This document shows, one piece after another, positions 25,284-34,211 of a stretch of DNA of 36,576 nucleotides. Location: positions 1 to 36,576 of the forward strand of contig CABROZ010000008.1 in assembly GCA_902472795.1 (NCBI GenBank), given 5' to 3'. Below the pieces are notes generated by a model, which saw only the letters and a program-made list of their open reading frames with translations, did not search any database and had not been told where the DNA came from. The number at the start of each line of letters is the position of its first letter. Position 1 is the stretch's first letter. The position numbers and the translations under genes are program-made. The stretch comes from an uncultured Bacteroides sp. Its GTDB lineage: Bacteria; Bacteroidota; Bacteroidia; Bacteroidales; Bacteroidaceae.

Positions 25284-25291
25284 CAAAAATA
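25284..25291 (-). promoter_or_regulatory. -7 box of the RSH gene promoter
   Basis: TATTTTTG on the minus strand fits TAnnTTTG, with TTTT at 19 bases upstream. It lies about 45 bases before the start. The surroundings are very A/T rich, so chance matches are likely. Confidence 0.4.
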
Positions 25292-25357
25292 ATAAAAAGA
25301 AAGAAAAAATAAAACTATAAAAGCATTTTTTCTGAATATTCCGAACAACAAGCCAAC

Positions 25358-26542
25358 CTATTCCTCTACCTTGACGTAAGCCCTATAACGACTTTCTTCA
25401 CCAACAGGCACCAATGGCAGATAGCCGGACGCCAACCTGCCGTCGCGTATCACAGCCGGCGAACTGCGCTCGTCGGCCTCGTGCGCCTGATGTAAGGCGG
25501 CTGAATCGGAGAAATACTCCACACGAAAATACCCGCATCCGGCAGGTAACATAATACGGTCGGCAAAAAGGTGTGCCACTACTCCCATGTTCATGCGCAA
25601 ATTCACCTCCACGCAAGGAAAAACACGATACTCACTGTCCCCTGCATTCCCCACATCGCAAATCATCATGTCCACGCCCATAAACCCTTTGTATGCACTG
25701 CCATAACACAATGTCAGCTCTTGACGCAAGCGGGTACATACCAGTTGCCAAGCTGCCAAAGGGACAAAACGAAGAATCTGCCGTTCGATCTCTTCATCGG
25801 ACAGTAATCGGTTCCCCGAATAAGCTCCTCTATCGTCCGTATCGAACAAGGAATAACCGATGAAAGCCACGTTTCCCTGTCCGTCGGACAGATATTCCAA
25901 CGCAAAATCCAATACCTTATTATATATAGGAAATGCTGTCAGAAATCCCTGCTCACGGATAACACGCGCACAGCGGTCAGCAACAGATTCCGTAAAACCG
26001 CTGCGACACCATAACAAACCTTTTCCACTGCCCGACCAAGGAGCCTTGAACACACAACCTCCCTGTCTGTGTACATAGTCGCTACATGCCTGCACGTCAG
26101 ACAGAACCGCACCACTGCCACAACAGAAAGGAAGCCCCGCCAAGGATTCTAAAACCTGCAACGCCACGTCACGACCCATCAAAGTCCGCCAATGTGCCAG
26201 TTCCTCTGTTGTCGGCAACACATCTGATTTTAGCCCTGACTTCAGCAGTGCCTGACGTAATGCCAGATTCCATCCCCATGGACGAATCCGCACCGATGAC
26301 AGGTTCGGCAAACTGCTCCACGGAACAACCTCTACATCCAACTGAAAAAGCCGCTGCATCTGCCTCAGAAAAGCCTCATCGACAACTTCGCCTACCAGAA
26401 CAAAACTTCCCGGCTGGGAATACCACAAAGGAAGCAAGGCCAAATCATTGGCCATACGCCTTATAGAAGCCGGTGCAATGTAATGTGCGCTGTTATCAGC
26501 AAGTGCCATATCGGCATCGGGATTGAAAAGATGAAGTTCCAT
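25358..26542 (-). CDS. ATP-grasp-like protein of unknown function
   Basis: A 394-residue soluble protein from Met at 26542 (MELHLFNPDADMALADNS). A longer frame begins at 26611, but a -7-like box (TATCTTTC, 26572-26579) lies inside that extension and the extra residues look non-coding. ATP-grasp-like features are CVFKAPWSGSGKGLLW (lysine in a glycine-rich loop), GFMGVDMMICD and FPCVEVNLRMNMG, where the E-x-N would bind magnesium. ATP-grasp enzymes join a carboxylate to an amine or thiol through an acyl phosphate; the substrate cannot be named. It precedes the RSH gene by 118 bases on the same strand and may be cotranscribed. Confidence 0.7.
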   Translation of the reverse strand: MELHLFNPDADMALADNSAHYIAPASIRRMANDLALLPLWYSQPGSFVLVGEVVDEAFLRQMQRLFQLDVEVVPWSSLPNLSSVRIRPWGWNLALRQALLKSGLKSDVLPTTEELAHWRTLMGRDVALQVLESLAGLPFCCGSGAVLSDVQACSDYVHRQGGCVFKAPWSGSGKGLLWCRSGFTESVADRCARVIREQGFLTAFPIYNKVLDFALEYLSDGQGNVAFIGYSLFDTDDRGAYSGNRLLSDEEIERQILRFVPLAAWQLVCTRLRQELTLCYGSAYKGFMGVDMMICDVGNAGDSEYRVFPCVEVNLRMNMGVVAHLFADRIMLPAGCGYFRVEYFSDSAALHQAHEADERSSPAVIRDGRLASGYLPLVPVGEESRYRAYVKVEE

Positions 26543-26571
26543 AATACCTACTGTCCTATCGGTTTGGGGAC

Positions 26572-26579
26572 GAAAGATA
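26572..26579 (-). promoter_or_regulatory. -7-like box of the ATP-grasp gene
   Basis: TATCTTTC on the minus strand, one base off TAnnTTTG, 30 bases before the chosen start. No good -33 box. Confidence 0.35.
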
Positions 26580-26611
26580 AGAATTAATCTCCAATATTTT
26601 GCTATCTCCAC

Positions 26612-26642
26612 TTTGCAAATCTATAAAAAAGATATATCTTTG
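26612..26642 (+). promoter_or_regulatory. Promoter of the AAA ATPase gene
   Basis: TTTG (26612-26615), a 19-base spacer and TATCTTTG (26635-26642), a perfect match to the Bacteroides consensus. The leader is about 20 bases. Confidence 0.8.
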
Positions 26643-26669
26643 TCGCCTGATAAATATGGAATGTAAAGC

Positions 26670-27848
26670 ATGGAAGCATTTTATCGTACACACGCTTATC
26701 TGGTAGAGCATACCAACGCTCCTGTCCGCCGTGACCTGATGGACGAGATCGACTGGAACGACCGTCTCATCGGCATCAAAGGCACCCGCGGTGTAGGCAA
26801 AACCACTTTCCTGCTGCAATATGCCAAAGAAAAATTCGGTACCGACCGTTCCTGCCTGTTCATCAACATGAACAACTTCTACTTCTCGGGACATAGCCTG
26901 GTCGATTTTGCCTACGAGTTTCAACGTCGTGGAGGGAAAGTGTTGCTGATTGACCAGGTATTCAAACACCCCGACTGGAGCCGGGAACTCCGGACATGCT
27001 ACGACCGCTTCCCTAACCTGAAAATAGTATTCACCGGTTCATCGGTCATGCGCCTGAAAGAGGAGAACCTCGAACTGCGCGATGTAGTAAAAAGCTACAA
27101 CCTGCGCGGATTCTCCTTCCGCGAATTTCTGAATCTGCAAACGGGAATGAAATTCCATGCCTATACGTTGGAAGAAATCCTGAGCAGTCACGAACAGATA
27201 GCCAAAGGCATCCTGTCGAAAGTACGCCCGTTGGATTATTTTCAGGACTATATCCACCACGGATTCTACCCGTTCTTCCTCGAAAAGCGAAATTTTTCGG
27301 AAAACCTGCTGAAAACGATGAACATGATGGTGGAAGTAGATATCCTGCTTATCAAACAAATCGAGCTGAAATATCTCTCAAAAATAAAAAAATTGTTATA
27401 TTTGCTGGCCGTAGATGGGCCAAAGGCCCCAAACGTCAGCCAACTGGCAAACGACATACAGACATCGCGTGCCACGGTGATGAACTACATCAAGTATCTG
27501 GCAGATGCGCGCCTTATCAACATGGTCTATCCGAAGGGAGAAGAATTTCCCAAAAAACCGTCGAAGATAATGATGCACAACCCCAACCTGATGTATTCCA
27601 TCTATCCGGTAAAGGTAGAAGAGCAGGATGTGCTCGACACATTCTTCGTAAACACCATGTGGAAAGACCATAAGGTGAACAAGGGCGATAAGAATGCCTC
27701 GTTCATGGTGGATGAAGTTATGCCGTTCAAAATATGTCCGGAAGGCATGAAGATAAAGAACAACCCCGGTATCACCTACGCCCTGCACAAAGCAGAGATA
27801 GGACGGAACAACCAGATACCGCTATGGCTGTTCGGATTTTTATATTGA
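26670..27848 (+). CDS. AAA ATPase with DUF4143-like C-terminal domain
   Basis: A 392-residue STAND/AAA-type ATPase. Walker A is GTRGVGKT (38-45). The Walker B strand reads KVLLIDQVFKHPDW (90-103), so Gln96 stands where the family usually has a catalytic Glu (DEIHK). FTGSSVMRL follows as sensor, then the NLRGFSFREFL motif and a winged-helix-like part (APNVSQLANDIQTSRATVMNYIKYLADARLI) before a nuclease-like C-terminal part. Such proteins are widespread in Bacteroidetes, often in many copies, and their role is unknown. It is monocistronic with its own strong promoter. Confidence 0.85.
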   Translation: MEAFYRTHAYLVEHTNAPVRRDLMDEIDWNDRLIGIKGTRGVGKTTFLLQYAKEKFGTDRSCLFINMNNFYFSGHSLVDFAYEFQRRGGKVLLIDQVFKHPDWSRELRTCYDRFPNLKIVFTGSSVMRLKEENLELRDVVKSYNLRGFSFREFLNLQTGMKFHAYTLEEILSSHEQIAKGILSKVRPLDYFQDYIHHGFYPFFLEKRNFSENLLKTMNMMVEVDILLIKQIELKYLSKIKKLLYLLAVDGPKAPNVSQLANDIQTSRATVMNYIKYLADARLINMVYPKGEEFPKKPSKIMMHNPNLMYSIYPVKVEEQDVLDTFFVNTMWKDHKVNKGDKNASFMVDEVMPFKICPEGMKIKNNPGITYALHKAEIGRNNQIPLWLFGFLY

Positions 27849-27851
27849 TTC

Positions 27852-27969
27852 GGTTGACAAGATGACAAGTCAACGAGTCAACAAAGGGCGAGTCTCAAGG
27901 GAACAGGACAAAGAGGCGTATATAAAAAGTAAGCCTCGTAGCCTCGTCAACCTGTCAACTCGTCAACTA
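27852..27969. repeat. Intergenic dyad repeat before nifJ
   Basis: The left arm GGTTGACAAGATGACAAG (27852-27869) and right arm CCTGTCAACTCGTCAACT (27951-27968) are reverse complements at 14 of 18 positions. Between them are further GTCAAC/GTTGAC-like motifs. AGCCTCGTCAAC (27940-27951) also occurs inside purL at 2741-2752. The frame upstream of nifJ stays open through this repeat by chance, which gives a false longer start at 27862. Confidence 0.75.
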
Positions 27970-28011
27970 AAAAAGAAAAAGATTTTTTTACTTTATAAAA
28001 CTCATTTAGTT

Positions 28012-31000
28012 ATGACTAAACAGAAAAAATTCATCACTTGTGATGGTAACGAAGCCGCTGCACACATCTCGTACATGTTCTCCGAGGTAGCAGCCATCTA
28101 CCCCATCACCCCGTCATCCACGATGGCTGAACACGTGGACGAATGGGCTGCCGCAGGTCGCAAAAACATCTTCGGCGACACAGAATTGGTTCAGGAAATG
28201 CAGTCGGAAGCCGGTGCTGCCGGTGCCGTACACGGCTCACTGCAGGCAGGTGCGCTGACTACCACCTACACTGCTTCTCAGGGTCTGTTGCTGATGATCC
28301 CCAACATGTATAAGATTGCCGGTGAAAACCTGCCCTGTGTATTCCACGTATCTGCACGTACACTGGCCAGCCACGCTCTGTGTATCTTCGGCGACCATCA
28401 GGATGTAATGTCCTGCCGTCAGACAGGCTTCGCCATGCTGGCCGAAGGTTCTGTACAGGAAGTGATGGACCTCGCCGGTGTTGCCCACCTGGCTACACTG
28501 AAGGCACGCGTACCGTTCATCAACTTCTTCGACGGTTTCCGTACATCACACGAAATCCAGAAGATTGAGAAGCTCGACAACGAAGACCTCGCTCCGCTGA
28601 TCGACCAGGAAGCTTTGGCTGAATTCCGTAGCCGCGCCATGAACCCCATGACTCCGGTAGCACGTGGTATGGCCGAAAATCCTGACCACTTCTTCCAACA
28701 CCGCGAATCTTGCAACCGCTTCTATGACGCCGTTCCTGAAATCGTAGAAGACTACATGAAGAAGATCAGCGAAATCACCGGCCGTAACTATGGTCTGTTC
28801 GACTACTACGGTGATCCGGAAGCAGAACGCGTCATCATCGCCATGGGTTCGGTTACCGAAGCTATCCGCGAAGTCATCGACTATCTGCGCGCCAAAGGCG
28901 AGAAAGTCGGTCTGGTAGCCGTTCACCTCTACCGTCCGTTCTCTGCCAAGCACTTCCTGGCAGCTGTTCCTAAGACTGCCAAGCGCATTGCCGTACTCGA
29001 CCGTACAAAAGAACCGGGTGCCAACGGCGAACCGCTTTACATGGACGTTAAAGACTGCTTCTACGGACAGGAAAATACCCCGCTTATCGTTGGCGGACGT
29101 TACGGTCTGGGTTCGAAAGATACCACTCCGGCACAAATCTTTGCCGTTTACGACAATCTGTCATTGCCGACTCCGAAGAACCACTTCACCATCGGTATCG
29201 TAGATGACGTTACCTTCACTTCTCTGCCTCAGGAAGCCGAAATCGCCGTAGGTGGCGAAGGCATGTTCGAGGCCAAGTTCTACGGTTTGGGTGCTGACGG
29301 TACAGTAGGTGCCAACAAGAACTCAGTGAAGATTATCGGTGACAATACCGACAAACACTGTCAGGCATACTTCTCTTACGACTCCAAGAAGTCAGGCGGT
29401 TTCACTTGCTCTCACCTGCGTTTCGGTGATACGCCTATCCGCTCTACTTATCTGGTTAATACACCTAACTTCGTAGCTTGCCACGTACAGGCTTATCTGC
29501 ACATGTACGACGTAACCCGCGGTCTGCGCAAGAACGGTTCGTTCCTGCTCAACACCATCTGGGAAGGCGAAGAACTGGCTAAGAACCTGCCGAACAAGGT
29601 GAAGAAATATTTCGCACAGAACAACATCACCGTTTACTACATCAATGCTACTCAGATTGCACAGGAAATCGGTTTGGGCAACCGTACCAACACCATCCTG
29701 CAGTCGGCATTCTTCCGCATCACAGGTGTTATCCCTGTTGACCTGGCTGTAGAACAGATGAAGAAGTTCATCGTGAAGTCTTACGGCAAGAAGGGCGAAG
29801 ACGTAGTGAACAAGAACTATGCTGCCGTTGACCGTGGTGGCGAATACAAGCAACTTACCGTTGATCCTGCATGGGCTAACCTGCCAGACGACGAAAAAGC
29901 AGCCAACAACGATCCGGCCTTCATCAACGAAGTGGTTCGTCCTATCAATGCTCAGGACGGTGACCTGCTGCCGGTATCTGCCTTCAAGGGTATCGAAGAC
30001 GGTACTTGGGAACAAGGTACTGCCAAGTATGAGAAGCGTGGTGTTGCAGCCTTCGTTCCGACTTGGAATGCCGAGAACTGTATCCAATGTAACAAGTGTG
30101 CCTACGTTTGTCCTCACGCTGCCATCCGTCCGTTCATCCTCGATGCCGAAGAGCAGAAGGGTGCCAACTTCACTCAGCTGAAAGCCGTAGGTAAGGTATT
30201 CGACGGCATGACCTTCCGCATGCAGGTGGACGTACTCGACTGTCTGGGTTGCGGCAACTGTGTTGACGTATGTCCGGGCAACCCGAAGAAGGGTGGCAAG
30301 GCCTTGTCAATGGTTCATCTGGAAAGCCAGATGGCCGAAGCAGACAACTGGACTTACTGCGTAGAACACGTAAAGAGCAAACAACACTTGGTGGACATCA
30401 AGGCCAACGTGAAGAATTCTCAGTTCGCTACTCCGTTGTTCGAGTTCTCGGGCGCTTGCTCGGGTTGCGGCGAAACTCCGTATGTGAAACTGATTTCTCA
30501 GCTCTTCGGCGACCGCGAAATGGTAGCCAACGCTACAGGATGTTCTTCCATCTACTCTGGTTCTGTTCCTTCTACTCCTTACACCAAGAACGAAAAGGGT
30601 CACGGTCCGGCTTGGGCTAACTCACTGTTCGAAGACTTCTGCGAATTTGGTCTGGGTATGGAACTGGCCAACGAGAAGATGCGCGAACGCATTGCCAAAC
30701 TGATGAAGGAAGGCATCGAAAGCGAATCTACTCCGGCCGAATACAAGGCTATTTTCCAGGAATGGTTGGACAACAGCCTTGATGCCGACAAGACAAAAGA
30801 CATCTACGAACGTATCGTTCCGATGCTCGAAGCTGCCAAGGACAAATGTCCGATCTGCAACGGCATCTACGGTCTGAAGCAATACATCGTTAAGCGCAGC
30901 CAGTGGATTATTGGTGGTGACGGTGCTTCTTACGATATCGGTTACGGTGGTCTCGACCATGTGATCGCCAGCGGTAAGGATGTCAACATCCTCGTTCTCG

Positions 31001-31569
31001 ATACTGAGGTTTACTCCAACACAGGTGGACAGTCTTCTAAGGCTACTCCGCTGGGTGCTATTGCCAAGTTTGCTGCAGCCGGTAAGCGCGTACGTAAGAA
31101 AGACCTCGGTCTGATGGCTACTACTTACGGTTACGTTTATGTAGCACAGATCGCTATGGGTGCCGATCAGGCTCAGACTCTGAAGGCTCTGCGCGAAGCT
31201 GAAGCATATCCCGGTCCGTCACTCATCATCGCTTACGCTCCGTGTATCAACCACGGTCTGAAGGCCGGTATGGGTAAGAGCCAGGCTGAGGAAGAAAAAG
31301 CTGTTAAGTGCGGTTACTGGCACTTGTGGCGTTACAACCCGGCTTTGGAAGCTGAAGGCAAGAATCCGTTCACGCTGGATAGCAAAGAACCCGAATGGGA
31401 AGGCTTCAAAGACTTCCTGAAGGGTGAGGTTCGTTACGCATCGGTAATGAAGCAATATCCTGCAGAAGCTGACCAACTCTTCCAGGCAGCCGAGGACAAC
31501 GCTAAGTGGCGTTACAACAGCTACAAGCGTCTGGCCCGCGAAAACTGGGGAGCTGAAGTAGCCGAATAA
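28012..31569 (+). CDS. nifJ: Pyruvate:ferredoxin (flavodoxin) oxidoreductase
   Basis: A 1185-residue single-chain enzyme that splits pyruvate with CoA to acetyl-CoA and CO2 and passes electrons to ferredoxin, the central pyruvate step of anaerobic metabolism. The N-terminal domain begins KKFITCDGNEAAAHISYMFSE and IYPITPSSTMAE. Two 4Fe-4S clusters are set by Cys690/693/696/700 and Cys744/747/750/754, and a third by Cys816/819 in ACSGCGETPY plus a later Cys. The thiamine diphosphate site is GGDGASYDIGYGG (about 968-980) with SNTGGQ near 1003. I chose ATG 28012 because the 50 codons before it are translated repeat. The codons are rich in common forms, as expected for a highly expressed gene. Confidence 0.97.
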   Translation: MTKQKKFITCDGNEAAAHISYMFSEVAAIYPITPSSTMAEHVDEWAAAGRKNIFGDTELVQEMQSEAGAAGAVHGSLQAGALTTTYTASQGLLLMIPNMYKIAGENLPCVFHVSARTLASHALCIFGDHQDVMSCRQTGFAMLAEGSVQEVMDLAGVAHLATLKARVPFINFFDGFRTSHEIQKIEKLDNEDLAPLIDQEALAEFRSRAMNPMTPVARGMAENPDHFFQHRESCNRFYDAVPEIVEDYMKKISEITGRNYGLFDYYGDPEAERVIIAMGSVTEAIREVIDYLRAKGEKVGLVAVHLYRPFSAKHFLAAVPKTAKRIAVLDRTKEPGANGEPLYMDVKDCFYGQENTPLIVGGRYGLGSKDTTPAQIFAVYDNLSLPTPKNHFTIGIVDDVTFTSLPQEAEIAVGGEGMFEAKFYGLGADGTVGANKNSVKIIGDNTDKHCQAYFSYDSKKSGGFTCSHLRFGDTPIRSTYLVNTPNFVACHVQAYLHMYDVTRGLRKNGSFLLNTIWEGEELAKNLPNKVKKYFAQNNITVYYINATQIAQEIGLGNRTNTILQSAFFRITGVIPVDLAVEQMKKFIVKSYGKKGEDVVNKNYAAVDRGGEYKQLTVDPAWANLPDDEKAANNDPAFINEVVRPINAQDGDLLPVSAFKGIEDGTWEQGTAKYEKRGVAAFVPTWNAENCIQCNKCAYVCPHAAIRPFILDAEEQKGANFTQLKAVGKVFDGMTFRMQVDVLDCLGCGNCVDVCPGNPKKGGKALSMVHLESQMAEADNWTYCVEHVKSKQHLVDIKANVKNSQFATPLFEFSGACSGCGETPYVKLISQLFGDREMVANATGCSSIYSGSVPSTPYTKNEKGHGPAWANSLFEDFCEFGLGMELANEKMRERIAKLMKEGIESESTPAEYKAIFQEWLDNSLDADKTKDIYERIVPMLEAAKDKCPICNGIYGLKQYIVKRSQWIIGGDGASYDIGYGGLDHVIASGKDVNILVLDTEVYSNTGGQSSKATPLGAIAKFAAAGKRVRKKDLGLMATTYGYVYVAQIAMGADQAQTLKALREAEAYPGPSLIIAYAPCINHGLKAGMGKSQAEEEKAVKCGYWHLWRYNPALEAEGKNPFTLDSKEPEWEGFKDFLKGEVRYASVMKQYPAEADQLFQAAEDNAKWRYNSYKRLARENWGAEVAE

Positions 31570-31578
31570 GCCAAATGC

Positions 31579-31624
31579 TCAGAAAAAGGAAGAAGGGGAC
31601 CAGACGTGTCCCATTTCTTTCTGA
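31579..31624 (+). terminator. First hairpin after nifJ
   Basis: TCAGAAAAAGGAAGAAGGGGAC (shown here only by its ends, TCAGAAA and GGGGAC) pairs with GTCCC...TTTCTTTCTGA across a short loop. No strong T-run follows. Confidence 0.5.
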
Positions 31625-31633
31625 CAATATAGA

Positions 31634-31671
31634 CAATCCCCTGTAAGGCACAACGACCTTGCAGGGGATTG
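31634..31671 (+). terminator. Second hairpin after nifJ
   Basis: CAATCCCCTGTAAGG (31634-31648) pairs with CCTTGCAGGGGATTG (31657-31671) with one G-T pair and an 8-base loop. The T-run is weak. Together with the first hairpin it should end or protect the nifJ transcript. Confidence 0.65.
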
Positions 31672-31826
31672 CTATATAATAGAAGTCACACCAGCAAAAT
31701 ATCCATTATCTGTGCACTAACTGGTGCACTATTTTCTCCCTGCCGCAGCCTCTGTCCCACATCACTTTAAAAATGATAGGATCTGTACCGGGGAATTCAG
31801 TCCTATTCTGATTGGGCAATAACGCG

Positions 31827-32681
31827 CTATGAATAAAGGACATCCAACTCCATTCCACAGCGATAACCCTCGTCGTACAACTCCTTGAGTTTGTTCACGT
31901 CACGCTCGATGCGGTCCACCTGCACTGGCTGTTGCGGACGGATAACGACTGCCTTACCCTCCGTTTCCAACTGTTCGGCCAATGCCAACTGCTCGTTGTA
32001 AACCACACTGCGGCGATTGATGGCCTGACGCAACAACGGATATTTCCTATATATAAAAGAAGGAACACGCGTACCCTGAATCTTCTTGCGATATCCATAG
32101 TTACGGGTAAGCACCACCACAGCTTTCGTACACCCGTCGGCCAGTGCATGTGCCAGCGGGATGCTGTCCACGATGCCGCCATCAAGCATCGGAATGCCGT
32201 CCACCCACGTAATGGGACAGACAAAAGGCAAACTGCTCGAAGCCCGGGCAATGTCCACTACCCTCTCCTTACTGTGCTTCTCCTCCAAATAGCAGGCCTC
32301 ACCCGTCAGGCAATTGGTTGTCACCATGACGTAGCGGGCCGGATTGTCGAAATATGCCTGATAATCATAAGGAACGATGTGTTCGGGAAATTCGTGGAAC
32401 AACAGGTCAAAGTCCATGATATTGTGCTTGGTCCACAGATACTTCAGGCCGATATAATGATATTTCTCCAGCATTTCGATGTTGCTGAATCTGGCCCTTC
32501 CACGTTGTCCCGACATATAGGAAAGCCCGTTACAGGCTCCTGCACTGACTCCGATGACATACGGGAAACGGATGCCCCGATCCATAAAGCTGTCGAGCAC
32601 ACCGCAGGTAAACACCCCTCGCATGCCTCCACCTTCAAGTACCAGACCGGTATGGGAGTCTATTTGTATGGTTGTTTTCAT
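31827..32681 (-). CDS. Patatin-like phospholipase
   Basis: A 284-residue protein from Met at 32681 (MKTTIQIDSHTGLVLEGGGMRG). The patatin catalytic dyad is Ser46 in GVSAGA and Asp167 in LDGGIVDSIP, with the oxyanion loop GGGMRG at 17-22. It resembles the RssA/YjjU-type acyl hydrolases that cleave ester lipids. The frame can be extended to 32705, but TATCTTTG at 32703-32710 puts the transcription start after that codon, so the shorter start is chosen. No signal peptide is seen, so it is probably cytoplasmic or membrane-associated. It is divergent from the peptidase gene. Confidence 0.9.
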   Translation of the reverse strand: MKTTIQIDSHTGLVLEGGGMRGVFTCGVLDSFMDRGIRFPYVIGVSAGACNGLSYMSGQRGRARFSNIEMLEKYHYIGLKYLWTKHNIMDFDLLFHEFPEHIVPYDYQAYFDNPARYVMVTTNCLTGEACYLEEKHSKERVVDIARASSSLPFVCPITWVDGIPMLDGGIVDSIPLAHALADGCTKAVVVLTRNYGYRKKIQGTRVPSFIYRKYPLLRQAINRRSVVYNEQLALAEQLETEGKAVVIRPQQPVQVDRIERDVNKLKELYDEGYRCGMELDVLYS

Positions 32682-32702
32682 ATCTTCTATCGAATTAACG
32701 GT

Positions 32703-32710
32703 CAAAGATA
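32703..32710 (-). promoter_or_regulatory. -7 box of the patatin gene promoter
   Basis: TATCTTTG on the minus strand matches the consensus, 22 bases before the chosen start. The -33 region is not conserved. Confidence 0.55.
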
Positions 32711-32733
32711 GCTTTTGTTAGTGATATTCTCAC

Positions 32734-32741
32734 TATATTTG
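32734..32741 (+). promoter_or_regulatory. -7 box of the peptidase gene promoter
   Basis: TATATTTG fits TAnnTTTG. TTTG at 32714-32717 is a few bases closer than usual. The patatin and peptidase boxes share about 25 bases of DNA between them. Confidence 0.5.
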
Positions 32742-32775
32742 CCACCGGTAACAGAAAATTCCAACTAAATTAATC

Positions 32776-33969
32776 ATGATGAAAAAAACTATCCTCATTG
32801 CCGCACTGGCTCTCGTGGCCTTCGACATGTCGGCCAAGAAGAAGACCGAACCCAAAGAAGAGGGTTTCGTGTTCACCACAGTGAAAGAAAATCCCATCAC
32901 CAGTATCAAGAACCAGAACCGTTCGAGCACATGCTGGAGCTTCTCCAGCCTCGGATTCCTCGAAAGCGAACTGTTGCGTTTGGGCAAAGGTACGTACGAC
33001 CTGTCTGAAATGTTCGTGGTTCACCATACGATGGTTGACCGTGCCGTCAACTACGTACGCTATCACGGCGATGCATCCTTCTCGCCGGGCGGAAGCTTTT
33101 ACGACATCATGTACTGCATGAAGAATTACGGCCTTGTACCTCAGGAAGCCATGCCGGGCATCATGTATGGCGACTCGCTGCCCGTACACAACGAACTCGA
33201 CGCCGTAGCCGGCGCTTATGTACAAGCCATCGGCAAAGGCAAGTTCAGCAAGCTGACTCCGGTCTGGAAGAATGGCATCAGCGCCATTTACGATACTTAC
33301 TTAGGCAAATGCCCCGAAACGTTTACTTATCAGGGCAAGCAATACACTCCGAAGAGCTTCGCCGAAAGTTTAGGCATCAATCCGGACGACTATGTATCGT
33401 TGACGTCATATACACACCATCCGTTCTACACGCAGTTTGCCATCGAAATCCAGGACAACTGGCGCAACGGCCTGTCCTACAACCTGCCGATTGACGAACT
33501 GATGGCCGTTATGGACAACGCCATCCGCACAGGATACACCTTTGCCTGGGGTAGCGACGTCAGCGAACAAGGCTTTACCCGCGACGGTATTGCCGTAATG
33601 CCCGACGCTGCACGCGGCGCCGAACTGACCGGTTCGGACATGGCACGCTGGACAGGCATGACAGCTGCCGACAAGCGCAAGGAACTGACCAGCAAACCGC
33701 TGCCCGAGGTCAACGTCACTCAGGAAATGCGCCAGATTGCTTTCGACAACTGGGAAACGACCGACGACCACGGCATGGTGATCTACGGCATTGCCAAGGA
33801 CCAGAACGGAAAAGAATACTTCATGGTGAAGAACTCCTGGGGACTGAGCGGCAAGTACAAAGGCATCTGGTATGCATCGAAAGCTTTCGTGGCATACAAG
33901 ACGATGAACATCCTGGTGCACAAGGATGCTATACCTGCCGAAATCAAAGCCAAACTGGGAATCAAGTAA
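32776..33969 (+). CDS. Secreted C1B family peptidase (aminopeptidase C / bleomycin hydrolase type)
   Basis: A 397-residue exported papain-like peptidase with signal peptide MMKKTILIAALALVAFDMSA. The catalytic set is Cys53 in SSTCWSFSSLGFLESE, His332 in DDHGMVIYGI and Asn353 in VKNSWG. The spacing and the DYVSLTSYTHHPFY segment match the C1B group of self-compartmentalised aminopeptidases. Eukaryotic and lactic-acid relatives are cytoplasmic and about 450 residues; this one is shorter and exported, probably to trim peptides in the periplasm. A strong terminator follows. Confidence 0.92.
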   Translation: MMKKTILIAALALVAFDMSAKKKTEPKEEGFVFTTVKENPITSIKNQNRSSTCWSFSSLGFLESELLRLGKGTYDLSEMFVVHHTMVDRAVNYVRYHGDASFSPGGSFYDIMYCMKNYGLVPQEAMPGIMYGDSLPVHNELDAVAGAYVQAIGKGKFSKLTPVWKNGISAIYDTYLGKCPETFTYQGKQYTPKSFAESLGINPDDYVSLTSYTHHPFYTQFAIEIQDNWRNGLSYNLPIDELMAVMDNAIRTGYTFAWGSDVSEQGFTRDGIAVMPDAARGAELTGSDMARWTGMTAADKRKELTSKPLPEVNVTQEMRQIAFDNWETTDDHGMVIYGIAKDQNGKEYFMVKNSWGLSGKYKGIWYASKAFVAYKTMNILVHKDAIPAEIKAKLGIK

Positions 33970-33992
33970 TCCCCTGAACCAATCTCATAATC

Positions 33993-34027
33993 AAAAAGGA
34001 GAGCCGTCAACGAGCTCTCCTTTTTTT
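33993..34027 (+). terminator. Intrinsic terminator after the peptidase
   Basis: AAAAAGGAGAGC (33993-34004) with GCTCTCC (34014-34020) and seven T after it; the A-run pairs with the T-run, so it may work in both directions. Confidence 0.9.
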
Positions 34028-34211
34028 ATTTCTGAAGCCGGAAGTATAAACGAAAGATAAATAAACACATCTTTAATCATTATTAATCAAAACATAAGCA
34101 GTAAAAACGGGAGTTATTTGTTTCTATAATCAGAAGCGGGAAGCCGAATGGGGCCTGCACCCACAAACCACCCCATGGCCACCTCGCCGAAACTAAACAA
34201 TGTATTGAACA

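Noticed and set aside
26543..26611. 23-codon extension of the ATP-grasp-like gene
   Set aside because: It holds a -7-like box and has no conserved look; the start at 26542 begins the conserved part.
27862..28011. 50-codon extension of nifJ
   Set aside because: It reads through an inverted repeat; the conserved PFOR N terminus begins at 28012.
32682..32705. Eight-codon extension of the patatin gene
   Set aside because: The promoter -7 box covers this start, so the transcript would begin after it.
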